Positions 1 through 11,700 of a stretch of DNA of 64,000 nt are shown in pieces. Position 1 is the stretch's first letter. Every line of letters starts with the position of its first letter. The position numbers and the translations under genes were made by a program. The notes under the pieces were generated by a model, which was given only the letters and a program-made list of their open reading frames with translations, did no database searches and was not told the origin of the DNA. The stretch comes from Ophiura sarsii (Eukaryota; Echinodermata; Ophiuroidea; Amphilepidida; Ophiuridae): NCBI GenBank assembly GCA_035610835.1, contig CM069449.1:7586542-7650541 (forward strand). Reading direction: 5' to 3'.

Positions 1-15
1 TACACTGAAAACCCA

Positions 16-47
16 AACAGGTCGCCTGACTAACAGGTCGCCTGACT
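16..47. repeat. Short tandem duplication, 2 x 16 bp
   Basis: The word AACAGGTCGCCTGACT occurs twice head to tail. It may be the edge of a larger repeat lying outside the window. Confidence 0.6.
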
Positions 48-50
48 AAT

Positions 51-1890
51 AGGGGGCGGCGCAGGCGCCCTATTTCTATTTTTTTAAATTTTATATCGCT
101 ACATTTTTGGCATTTCAAAAGTATGCCAATAAACCCAAATGGTGACATTCTTGGACATAATACACAATGTATTATGATAAGCAACGTTTATAATTTTAGA
201 TTTTATACTTTTATTCATAAAAAGTTCTTCAAAATATCACATTTTGTGTTTCAATTTATATTAAATTTTAAACACAAACTATACATTATGAAATTTGTTA
301 ACACAATACAATATTTATAATTTTATGTTCAAGAATGTCACTATTAGTTTTTAAATGTCATACTTCTTCTGAATGCCATAATTTTAGCGATATCAATGCA
401 TGTTAATTTAGAAATCTATCGTGACTATCCCCTACTAAAGCGTGTTCAGGTTATACACGTTTGGATAACTCAAAGGATCAGGTCGAGATATATATAGATT
501 AAACTGAATTATGATAATCGGTTGGCCTTCAAATAAAACAATGCCGCGGCATACCTGGAACGCTGCTCATTTTATGAATAGGCCCTTCTTAGTTATATCA
601 GTCTTATACCATGTTAAGAAAAAAGATGTGAATACTCTGGTATTATGGCTTCGGTAGAGCACCTGCCGATTTCTAACCCACCAAAGATCGATTTCAGGAT
701 GTCAACCTTGCGCTAAAACCTTACGAGAAATTTGTTTTTCCTGAATTAATTGAGGTAGGGTTAGCTGGCACTTGGCAGCCATGATGGCGAAGTAGGTGGA
801 TTGTTCGTAATTTTCTCTATAATATGATGCCAAATCTGACAAATTTGGTCCACAAGCAGCGATTTTAATTTCTCTAATTTTAGAATTTAAAATCTTTCGT
901 GACTTTGCTTCTTGTAACCATTCACTTGACCGGACTAAGGTTCGTACGATATTTTACGCTCTAATTTCATATCAAAAAACATTGATGCCCGACTTCTTTT
1001 TGATAAGAAAAACGAGTCTGATTTTCACCGATTTTCGGTCAGAAAACGAAACTTACGATCACCCGTTACCATGATATGTATCATAGCTTACACAATTAAA
1101 TAATGCAATGTCTTCATTCATGACTTTATAATAGCTTATTCCTACTCTTCGTATAGCCTAAGCCCTAGTAGGCTAGTACATATAGTAATTTAACTTAAAA
1201 GTATTATCTACTACTATATAGAAAGAGTAAGACTTTAATCTTTTCATGATGGTTTTAATATAGGTAGTTAGTCTTTTTTTGTGTGTGCTAAATGTACGCC
1301 TTTTGTCCTTTTTCCTTTTTTCTGAAACATTCTGTTCAATATCATGGTGATGTGACATGCCTGCTTCTTATCAAAACCATCCATCTAGGCTATGACAGTC
1401 TGTTGACAGTTGCAGCCAGTCACTGTTTCCCATGTTATAGATCGTTTTAACAAAGGTTGTTATCGAAACAAAAGAGTAAATGACGTAATTAATCGATAAA
1501 TGTTGTACGTTCTATTTAAAAGCAAAAGGCAATTTACACATTTTTCAACAATTGGTCGTTGTCAACCCTTTACTTCTCGCCTTTTGCTATTGCTTGAGCT
1601 TTCGGTGGATAAGTGATTACTCGTTTGATCAAATCGATCCAATAATATGAATAGCATGAACAGCTTGTCTATCAACAATTACAGTGCACTTGTTGCCTTC
1701 ATGCGCACTCGCGTCCATATTAATTCATTCGCTACAGTAACTGTAAGGAGTCTTCGCCAATTATGAACTGATCAAACTGTAGCATACTTATCATGCCAAA
1801 GCTCTAAGCAAAGCAAATGAAATACAATATTACTTGATAACGTTTGAAGAACACAATATTTGGTGTGCCTTGTGACTGTGTATATATTAG
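51..1890. other. Stretch with no gene seen
   Basis: AT-rich, with frequent stops on both strands and no exon-like pieces with good splice signals. A weak tRNA-like word near 636-700 lacks a good B box. I see nothing else that I can support. Confidence 0.5.
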
Positions 1891-2240
1891 GCTTTAACTT
1901 AGATGTGACAAAACGTGAAGCGACAACAAAAAATGCCCTTCACGTTTTATCACAGTCAAATTCAAGTCACAAACTAAAAAAACATAAGTGACAACAAATG
2001 TTGCCTTTCACGTTCTATCATATAATATGATAATGGCTTGAATTTTGATGAGATAAAACCTAAAGGGCAAAACATGTTGTTTCTAATTTGTTTTGGATCT
2101 ATATGGCTTGAATTTTGATGTGATAAAACGTGAATGGCATTTTCTTTTGTTCCTATGTTAGTTGATATAATGTGTTTTGAACTTTGATGTGATACTTTTA
2201 AAAAGTGAAGGGCAACATTTTTGTCCCTCATGTTTGTTGA
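1891..2240. repeat. Degenerate tandem and inverted repeat block
   Basis: A word like GATGTGATAAAACGTGAAGG recurs about four times (near 1900, 2045, 2115 and 2190). One inverted copy (CCCTTCACGTTTTATCACA) lies near 1935. Spacing is about 70 to 95 bp and the copies are diverged. It could be a decayed transposon end. Confidence 0.55.
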
Positions 2241-2256
2241 TCTAATTGCATAAATG

Positions 2257-2664
2257 CCCGGGGGGGGGGGGGGGGGAGGCAGTCAAACATAATGGTGTAC
2301 ACATGCGTGACCAACATTTTTCCAGACACTCCCTAAACAAGTTTTACCCTGCAAGCAAAATTACCCCTAAACATTTTTTTTAGCGCGCTTTCCTTGCAAA
2401 TTTTGACCCTAAATAAGTTCTTGCCAGAATATGACCCCTAAACATGTTTTGTCTATTTAACGGGGAGCAAAATAAGTTACCCTAAACACGTTCGACCTGT
2501 ATTTTAAGCCGGGATTTTAAGCCACCCTTTTTCTTGAAAATCAGCGTTTTTGATACCTTTAACGCGTCACGCGCGTGACGCGTCCAACACTGAAAAAACA
2601 CCCCTTTTTACGCATTTTTTTGGTCACGCATGTGTACAACATTATGTTTGACTGGGCCCCCGGG
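2257..2664. mobile_element. MITE with 9-bp target duplication
   Basis: Inverted ends run from 2257 (CCCGGGGG, poly-G, then AGTCAAACATAATGGTGTAC and ACATGCGTGACC) to the matching GGTCACGCATGTGTACA at about 2622, closing with CCCCCGGG. The word GCATAAATG flanks both sides (2248-2256 and 2665-2673), which is an 8 or 9 bp target duplication. It has no coding capacity. The interior repeats a CCCTAAAC-type word. The duplication length suggests a hAT-like mover, but the ends do not prove it. The poly-G length may be unreliable. Confidence 0.8.
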
Positions 2665-2673
2665 GCATAAATG

Positions 2674-3247
2674 CTGTCCCTTGAATTCTGTTAAATATGT
2701 GTTGGGCACTTTAACGGTTTTTACACTTGAATAACATATAGATGTTTGTGTAAAGATGGACTATTTTCTTTAGTTGGTAGGAGTGTAAGTTGATCACCAA
2801 GAAGATAAATGACTAGTATTAAGTAGCGTATTTATTTATATCCACATGGGTATAATCATCAAAATGGTAATTTCTCATATTATAGTAATTACTTTCACAT
2901 TGTCAACGGAATTTGGTACGTTGTGTACACAAGTAAATGATCAAACAAGCATGATTTATACATCTTGAACATTCATTTAGATAATGAGCTACAACAAATT
3001 GATTTTCAACTATTAGAATTAATTCCAAAATTGAATAGAATGACTGGTCGAAGACCTTCATTTTATGAATGGAGTTTAGTAGTCAAGAAGTAAACAAAAG
3101 AAAGGCTAGAATAGAAATCCACATAGTTTTAATGAATTTATCACATCATCAACGATGGGTTTTAAGTATGCAAATTGTAAATTGCAAAATGTGTTTAATG
3201 GGATCTTAACACTTTCCACGCGGCTATTGGTTTACCATACAAAATAG
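2674..3247. other. Stretch with no gene seen
   Basis: AT-rich non-coding sequence. A word ACTTTCCACGCGGCTATT at about 3211 recurs near 44297, so part of this stretch may be an old repeat. Confidence 0.4.
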
Positions 3248-4125
3248 ATCTACGTTAGTCGCTCGACTAGCTTGATGTGAGTCCGTCCGTCCTAAGCTGG
3301 ACTAGTTTAGGCTAGTCGCATTGCTGGACTAGCGTAACGTTAGTCAAGTCACCGAGATGCAATTTAATGTTCTTTATATCAGTTTTAATTTATATATAAT
3401 ACAGGTGGACTTATCACTTACCCCACTCAATTGTTTAAATCTTCTTCATGCTGACTATATACTCTCTAAATGTAAAAGAGTGAGAAAAGAAAACACTCTA
3501 ACACAGGAGTGAAATTATTTTCACTCTAAAAGAGTGGAAAATCACTCTATAGAGAGTGATTTATCTAATTCTCATGTCACTCACTCACAGAGTGATGAAA
3601 TTTAAACAAGAATAAATTAATTTTTCACTCCGATTCATCGATTGATATTGTCTGTCCTTCGCAAAATTGCATTTATCAGAAAATAAACACCTCTGATATC
3701 ATATTCTGCTAACATTACATACAACCATTGCTACGAGGTAATGATCAACGAATATAAGCTAGTCGATGGACTTACGTAAAGCTAAAGCTAGTCAAGATGG
3801 ACACCATCTGGACTAACTTAAAGCTAGTCGAGCGACTAGCCTAAACTAGTCCAGCTTAGGACGGACTAACATTAAGCTAGCCGAGCGACTAAAGCTAGTC
3901 TAGCAATGCTGAACTAGGCTAACGCTAGTCAAGATGGACACCATCTGGACTAACTTAAAGCTAGTCGAGCGACTAGCCTAAACTAGTCCAGCTTAGGACG
4001 GAATAACATCAAGCTAGACGAGCGACTAACGTAAAGCTAGTTCAGCAATGCTGGACTAAGCTAAAGCTAGTCAAGATGGGCACCATCTGGACTAGCTTTA
4101 AGTTAGTCAGGCTGACCAGTTTAGG
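3248..4125. mobile_element. Foldback repeat built from CTAGTC words
   Basis: The left part (3248-3350) carries GTTAGTCGCTCGACTAG and GCTGGACTAG. The right part (3757-4120) carries their complements many times. In the right part a unit starting GTCAAGATGGACACCATCTG repeats at 3791, 3928 and 4070, a period of 137 to 142 bp. Almost every word can pair with another. There is no protein coding. It looks like a non-autonomous foldback element whose right arm was amplified in tandem. Exact ends are uncertain. Confidence 0.7.
3466..3600. repeat. Cluster of CACTCT / AGAGTG inverted words
   Basis: About ten copies of ACTCT or AGAGT alternate in both orientations. They include the palindromes CACTCTAAAAGAGTG (about 3522-3536) and ATCACTCTATAGAGAGTGAT (3541-3560). 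The cluster lies inside the CTAGTC foldback element, between its arms. Confidence 0.65.
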
Positions 4126-5568
4126 TTTCCAGTGCATATAATATTGAAATGCTAATTTCAAACACTAACAAATAACATATACGAGAAAATCACATTTTAC
4201 AATTCAATTCATTTATTTCGGCGGACAATAAGCAACTTAACGTTGTGTTATAAACAATACTGTTTTTTACACAAAACCGATACAAAATCTAAGTGATAAG
4301 CTCTTCTAAAATCGAACTCGAAACATAATACCTTCATTACATTAAAACATGGATAAACGTAATTGGCGACTGATTATTAAAATTGGGTTTTCCCAGCATG
4401 TAGGCTAATTAATTGAAATTGGAATATACAGGCACGAACACCAAACGTAACTGAGTGTTGCTTCGCCTCTCTCTACTTAGGACGTGGCTTTACTATTCTA
4501 AATCCACTTTTGAGTAAACGTAGATTAATATTACTCTTATTCCACCTTTGAGCCACGTAATTAATTGTAATATCCGTCGAGAGTATCTGAGCGGTGTAGC
4601 GCTACTTTGCCGGATTAAACAAGGGTTATGGATGCAACTAATGTATGTCGTTAAACAGGATCAAATATAGTAAATGGGTCAATATAACCTGCTTTATACA
4701 GTTTAGCGACGCTATATCAAGATACGGCCAAGAGCTGTATCGGCCTGATTTTAGTAGCAACTGCAAATACCTGGCTCATCGAGATAGCCCTATGTACATT
4801 ACAGTCTTGTCGACGCCAATGAAGCAACAATTTTCATTAAATTCCTCGATCATCCGTAATAACACTATTCATACACTATTGATACTAACATATTGCTTTC
4901 TTACACAATCTTTCCACCACGTATTATGGTGTTATATAGATACAAAAATTAAAGTACACTAAATTTTATGTTGCAACATTTTTTAAACCATGTTTGTGAC
5001 TGTTGATTTTAATGATACTCTTCTAGCCTACACGAGGAACACCATCTACCATGACCGCACAGCTTTTTGAAACACATAATAATATGCAAGTCGAATTATT
5101 TAAAACGCACGAAAAATAAGAACTATTACCTTAAGTTAGAGCTACAAAAATTAGTACTGTACATCTTTTGAAATGTTAATTAAATCTAATTAAAAGTATT
5201 TCAAATTACATAGTGATTAGTGTTAACGATTTTATCTAGATCATGTAGTATTGCCAGACATGTGTATTACTGCAGTCATAGTTTCTGTCAACCAGTCTAT
5301 TACAGGACAGCCTTCCACCCAAAAGAGGTCTACCATAACGGAATAAAACATATATATAGTCTTAACCTAGTTATGACTATATATTGCTGTATACCAGCTG
5401 CCATATTATTGTCATTGATTCCATAGGTACAACTATTTGTGTGAAAGCTACAATTTTACAATGTCTTACATTTCTACCTCAACTTCTCCCTTTCTCTGTG
5501 TCTTTTTCTTTTTTACCTACTTTTCTGTCTTTGTAATAATTCAATTATTCATAAGTGCTGCCCTCTAT
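4126..5568. other. Region downstream of the CAP gene, no gene seen
   Basis: It should include the 3' untranslated region of the minus-strand CAP gene, just below 5569. An AATAAA overlaps the stop codon region on the minus strand. A 105-codon open stretch at 4645-4962 has no recognisable domain and I do not call it. Confidence 0.4.
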
Positions 5569-5756
5569 TTATTTTGGGCGTGGTACTTGGTCTTTCCAGT
5601 TCTTAGTGTTTTTGGCGGGTGGTCCCCATACATTCACGTTACCAGCGGGGTCATAATTGCAACATACAAATACTTTTTTCATGCCTTGGTCACGAGCCTC
5701 TTTCGCGTAGCACCCAACCTTTTTGGAATTCTTCCATACGACCTGTGTGAAGTGAC
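5569..5756 (-). CDS. CAP gene last exon (C-terminal part, stop)
   Basis: Acceptor CTTCTCTTTCAG lies just above 5756. The exon enters in phase so that GG|T gives the Gly of GHFTQVVWKNSKKVGC, followed by VCCNYDPAGNVN, the two CAP signature motifs. It ends KDQVPRPK and a TAA at 5571-5569. It is 188 bp (2 + 62 codons with stop). No membrane anchor or extra domain follows. Confidence 0.93.
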
Positions 5757-8700
5757 CTGAAAGAGAAGATACCGGGAATTAATAATTAGCATATGTGATG
5801 CGATCTGTGAAAACCCGTCGGATGTCGCAAAATGTGAAATAGGGATTATGGGTAAAATTAAAAAAATTAAAATTAAAAAATTAAAAAACTTTTTTCTTCT
5901 TTTTTTCTAGATTTTGTTTAGAAAATTAATTTTATTACTTTGTGTCATCACCTTCAAAAACTTACTTAAGTCACTTGTCTAATTAGCCTTATAATGTTAT
6001 TCTATTGAACTATGTATCTTTTATGGCCTGTTTTCATGATTTCTTGTATTGTAGCTTTTTATGACATTACAATCATCATTCACTCATAACTTTTTTTGTA
6101 GTGATCGTGGAAAAATGATCGAAACAGTTCCGTAATCTGCACAGATTCAGCTTTCTTATGATATAAATATCTCCAATACGAAAAATCCCGACATGTGGCG
6201 GGTTTTCACAGATCGCATCACATATCATCTTCATATTGATACACAAAATCTGTGTGGGGGTATAGATGTCTGTCGTCGTCCTTGTATTGTAGTAGAAGCC
6301 TGTATATGTTCGTGATTTCGTTTGTTAAAAGCAAAGCATATTATCGTTATGAAATTATGGTTCAAAAAATATGGATTTTGATTATATCTGAACGTGGTAA
6401 GAGGGGTTTCCACTGAATTCAAAATGCCTGCTACTACAGGGTGAATACAATGTGCGCATTGAACCATAACATTGTTTTGTTTTCATAAAGCTTATTTAAG
6501 CCATTTCATCTTCAGAAACAACGAAAGTAATCGAAATAAGCAAGATGTGATAGATTTTGTAAGCTGACCCCTTTTTATCATTTCATTTAAGTTACTGTAG
6601 CACGACTAAATTGAGTAAGAATGGTGGCCATATCAATGTAGCTCATCGTTCAAGACCTAGATATCAGCATAGAGAAGTAATATTTATATTTCAAATTGCA
6701 AGGAAGCTAGCATTTCATTTTGTATGTTACAGCAGTTTAGTAGAAGAAGCAATGGACTCAGAACTTATAATTTGTGAACCTGTCAAGTAGTTTCCTTGTG
6801 ACTGACTTTCATACTGAAGCGCAATAGATTTAGAAACAAGTGTCTTCAGACCATTTAAGTGTGTGTGATATTTTAATATGCTATGGTATATTCTCCTAAC
6901 TTTTGAATTATGTAATGCTGTGAAAAAAGGGGTCATCTTACTAAACTTGTCATATTTTGCTTATTTCTCAGTCGATTACTTTCATTCTTTAGGAGGATAA
7001 ACTAGATTACATGTGATGTATACGAATAACAGCAATTTCATGGTTCAATGCACACATCAAAATGGCCGTTTCAATCCGTGTACACTTTTGTTGATTCACC
7101 CTGTATACAGGTGTCAAAAATAAAATTGGTTCATACATAAATTCAGTTACTGCTGTGTGATATTATTGCATTGATCACTGCGATGAGTACATCATGATGC
7201 TATTGCTTTATCGATGTACTAGGGGTTTGCAAACTGACTTCTCAAAGAGGACGATACCGTATCCCTTCCTGGTCTATTTATTCCAAGCACAATGAGTACC
7301 CCAGCACACGGGACTGTCCCGGGAAGTCAATGCTAGCAATTTCACATTGTCGCAATGTTGTAATAAAGTCGAGAACGTTACGATGCCATGCTAAAAAAAG
7401 ACATTTTGTAGATGTACCCCGATGTTTTAAAAACGTTCATCACCACGTTTGCTTAGTAACGTTCCTACTACGTTGTTAACACATTTACAAGGTGCTGAAA
7501 TCGTTCAAGCAACGTTATGTTTGAACGTTGTATGAAAGCGCTAAATTAACTTAACCTAATCAAACTACAGCCTAAATTGAAGGCTGTGATAACGTTACGT
7601 GTTTGCAGGGACGTACCTGTGTTGTATCCGAATCCCGGGCTGTTGAAGTTGTACATGCTGATTTCGTCATACCAAGCTTTAACGACTTGTTCAGCTGTAC
7701 AATAAAAGAGTGTAATGGTTAAAAAACGGTTAAAAATGGTTAAAAATGGTTAAAAAATGGTTTAAAAATGGTTAAAAAATGGTTAAAATGAGGTAAATTT
7801 GCCGGTATGATTGGTTACAGACTATTTGTATTTGATTTCGCTACTTTTGAACGTGCTTATATATATATTCTTCATCATCATGAGACGACAAACACGGCAT
7901 TCATTTACTTTCATTTAAAACATATTGCGTTATTGTCTCTTACCAGTTGTCTGTTTCATTCCTCCTGAACTCCATGCTACAAACAAGTTCTCGCCATAGC
8001 TGCCTCCAGTTGTGTGTTCCATGCCGCCGTTCCTTATGTTCATATCGACATTCTTCTTTGCTGCCTGTGGTACAAAAGAAACAGAGAAGTGCGTATCGAA
8101 GATATTTCATTTGTGACTGTTCATCCAAGTATTCAGGTTTCATTCATATGAAAATAAACAATGGAGAGATTTACTTTCGACACTTTACCAGGACCTAATT
8201 TAATGGCGGTATTTTGTCGGGGGAGAAGCAGGGATCACAGTGTACTTTTTGACCCCCTCTTTTTGGAGCTTCAAAACTTGTTTGACCCCCTTCAAATCTT
8301 CCAGTCAGCCCCACCAAAGTTTTCGAGAACGTTACGATGCCATGTTAAAAAACGACATTTTGTAGATGAAGATGTAGATTTATGAAAGCTCCCTTATATG
8401 AATGACCTTTTAAAATTAACCCGATGTCTGAGCACATAGAAAAGGTAATGCATTAAATATTTATTGTTTGAGCAATTGGTAGTTACATACAGTTCCAAAT
8501 AGTCCCCTGATTCTAGCAAAGATGTTTTATATTTAATGATTCGTTGAATTGACACAATTTTTGGTATCGTGTCATCAATGCCTGGTCTTACGCAATGTTT
8601 CCTTACTCATATACAACACGTAGTGTAATGTGGGTGTTTAAAGTGGGATAAGCTCCCTATGTAGGATCTTACAAATATACAACCAAATTCTGCAGAACAT

Positions 8701-11700
8701 CAGTAAAAGGTCCTTTTGTAAATACGTGGAAAAAAGTGTACTTTAGGTCCCAGATTCTGAACTGTACTAGTATCGGGCGATACTGGAACATCCATCGTAC
8801 GATACTAGTTCAAAATCAGTGTTCAAGTATCGGTCGATACTGGGACATACAATGTACCACTATCGGGCGATACTGTAACAAAAATATGTACTAGTACTAG
8901 TATCATTCAATACTAGGACAAATTACACTGGTAGCACATTACGTTCCATATGCCTGTAGAGTTTGAGCATACATTGATTAAATTTCACAATGACCCCCAC
9001 TAGTGTGATGGCCTTCCTACCAAACACCCTAGTCAAAACCAGCGTAGTCGGTCGATCCGAACTGCCCGAGCAGGTACCCAAAGCGCCGTAGGCACTAACA
9101 GCTGGTGCAATAACTCAAATAGTTGGGAGGGAAAAAAACTTGATTTGTAACCGCGGATACTACTGCCCCATAGCCGCGGTCAGGAAAATCTCAGAACCTA
9201 CAGGGAACGGAACCGTAATGATGTGTACTAGCATCGCCCGATACTGGAACTTAAAACGTTCCAGTATCGCTCGATACTGGAAAACAATTTGGTGTTACTC
9301 GAACATTAAAATCGTACTAGCATCGAGCGATACTGGCAACCTTTATGTTCCAGTATTTGTACGATACTGGTATACCAATATGGGACTTAAAGTACACATT
9401 ACCCCAAGCATCTACTGTTAAGCAATGACACACTTTTATTCACAGAGATTTAACAACACAAAAAATTGCTATTTTTTAATATTTATTCAACCCATCATTA
9501 AATATGTTTCGATAATGGTTTATGCTACCTAAAAAAAACACCCCATGCCGCCTTATTTGGATCTTACTCTTACCTTCTCAAGTGTTTTACTATAGCCGAC
9601 TTTGGGTACTCCATGTTTACATCTGTAATAGTTGTGCCAGTCAGTGAGCAGCTTGTTGAATTTATTTAGGTCTGTGGTAGCTTTGGTAGAGGGTTTACTG
9701 CAACCACCTTATAGTTGACATATTGTGATAAAACAAAGGTATTGTTAGGGAGAAATGATAGGAGTGGCATTATCATTTTTTTCTTGGTCTCCAATTCTGT
9801 GGCACATGTCAACTCAAGTATATTGATAAAACAATAAGAGTGATTATCAAGCGCTGTTTTCAAAAATAGAACCAGAACAACAAATGGAACGGAGGAACAA
9901 AACAAATTACTGAATAAAGGATTCTTTCGGTTGCGTTTGAAAGTAGTAATATTATTAAATTTAGATTAAATGTAGGGACAGCCACATCAAATGACGTGGG
10001 CTCGATGTCCGTAAGCAGCGGGTCATTTGATCACCACCTATGCCCTATTTCAAATGTAGAATGTATACAGGACGAAAATATTGGGAGCCTTTACTGTAAA
10101 ACGATTATTTATTCATAACTCTATTTTAATCTATTAACTTTGTTATTGCAGTACACCAAAGATGGGTATGTTTTTCGTGATGTTTTTTTGTATGTAAATT
10201 GTCTTATTATGTTGGGAACTTGTATTAAAGACCCTCACGGGCATGACAGTTAACAAAGTCTTGTCACACACTAAGCAACTATGTACAAAGATGAACAAAC
10301 ACACAAACAAACAAATAAACAAGTATAAAAAAGGAACGCACTGAGGCACATGACTTTAATCAGTAAACAAGAACGGGCAACATGACTCTAACAGTAAACA
10401 AAACAATGGGCAACAAAACAAATACAATGCGTGTCAAAAAAGTGTCCCATGATTTCTTTGGCCATGAAAATCACAAAAATTGTTCACAAAATACTAGTAA
10501 TCATGTTAAGCAATCCTTAATGTGCCATATGAACTATTTTCTATTCATTTTGGAGCTTCCGTTATCAAATTATGACAAATCTACTCGGGCATGTTCAAAT
10601 TCAGCTTTGGCCACTTTTCATGTGAAAAGAGCTCTTTTATTAGAATCGCCATTGCGTGTGTAATTGAACATAATCAATCAAATCAATAATAATCTACCTA
10701 CTTAATGTTGATAGTTGAATTTGAACAGAAAAACATTTTCTTCCATATTATCCATACTTTGAATAGCGTATTTGAATTTTAGACTGTATTTTAAACAATA
10801 CATTGACATATAATCCTGTAATCATCGTCGGAATCACAAAGACAGCTTTTTCAGTTGAAAATCATTTTCTTGTTCAAAAGTGGCCAAAGTGGGATTCGCA
10901 CTCTTATTACTGAATTGATCATATCTCGATGGTTAGGCGGTGAAATTCAATGGGATAACGTGTATTTGATAGAAGACAAATAGGGCTTACCAACAGTGCG
11001 TCTTTTTAAAACAGAAAGATGTGGGATGTATTTTAAATTAATTTTCGAACTCATGGAACACATCTTTTGACAAGCCCTGTACGTAGGGATAAACAAACAA
11101 ATGAACAAGTATAAAAACAAAAGAACACAGAGGCACATTACTGTAACAGTCAACAAAAACGGGCAACTTCATAAAATGATTGGGACTATGTAAAGGAATT
11201 GTAAGTACATTTTTACTCAAGAAAAAAACAATGAGAAAACAGATAGTAACAAGGTTACATATTTTGTTACAAACGTAATGACTGATCATGAATAAACAAA
11301 TACAACATTAACAGTGTAATAGATGACTTGATCTATGACGTCATAGACAATTATATGATACTTTGATTATCAACAGTAATGTAAAAGTTTGCACTACCAC
11401 ACGTACAAGCACCCATAAAGTATTGAACTGAAACCAAAGCAAACATTAATATTTGCATCGCTCTTAGTAAAATATCTCAGTAACACATCGTATAAGTCTT
11501 ACGTACAAAAGTCACTTATACGTAAGACTCAGCCAACCGTCTGGGTTTGCAGTGAGGCCTAGGTTGTGAGACATCAAATGTCAAAAGATTGATCAGCCTT
11601 CGTATGTTATCACACGGTTTATGATACAAACGATCCATACAACGAGCAGGACTAATTTCAAGCATGGCTTGTAGACTGTTAATTGGAGATCAGATATCCA

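Noticed and set aside
636..700. tRNA-like word GGTAGAGCACCTGCC
   Set aside because: No good B box and no cloverleaf pairing.
4645..4962. 105-codon open frame on the plus strand
   Set aside because: No recognisable motif, no repeat or splice context, and composition like random AT-rich sequence.
5437..5760. 107-codon hydrophobic open frame on the plus strand
   Set aside because: It is the antisense shadow of the last CAP exon, whose minus-strand reading has clear CAP signatures and splice signals.
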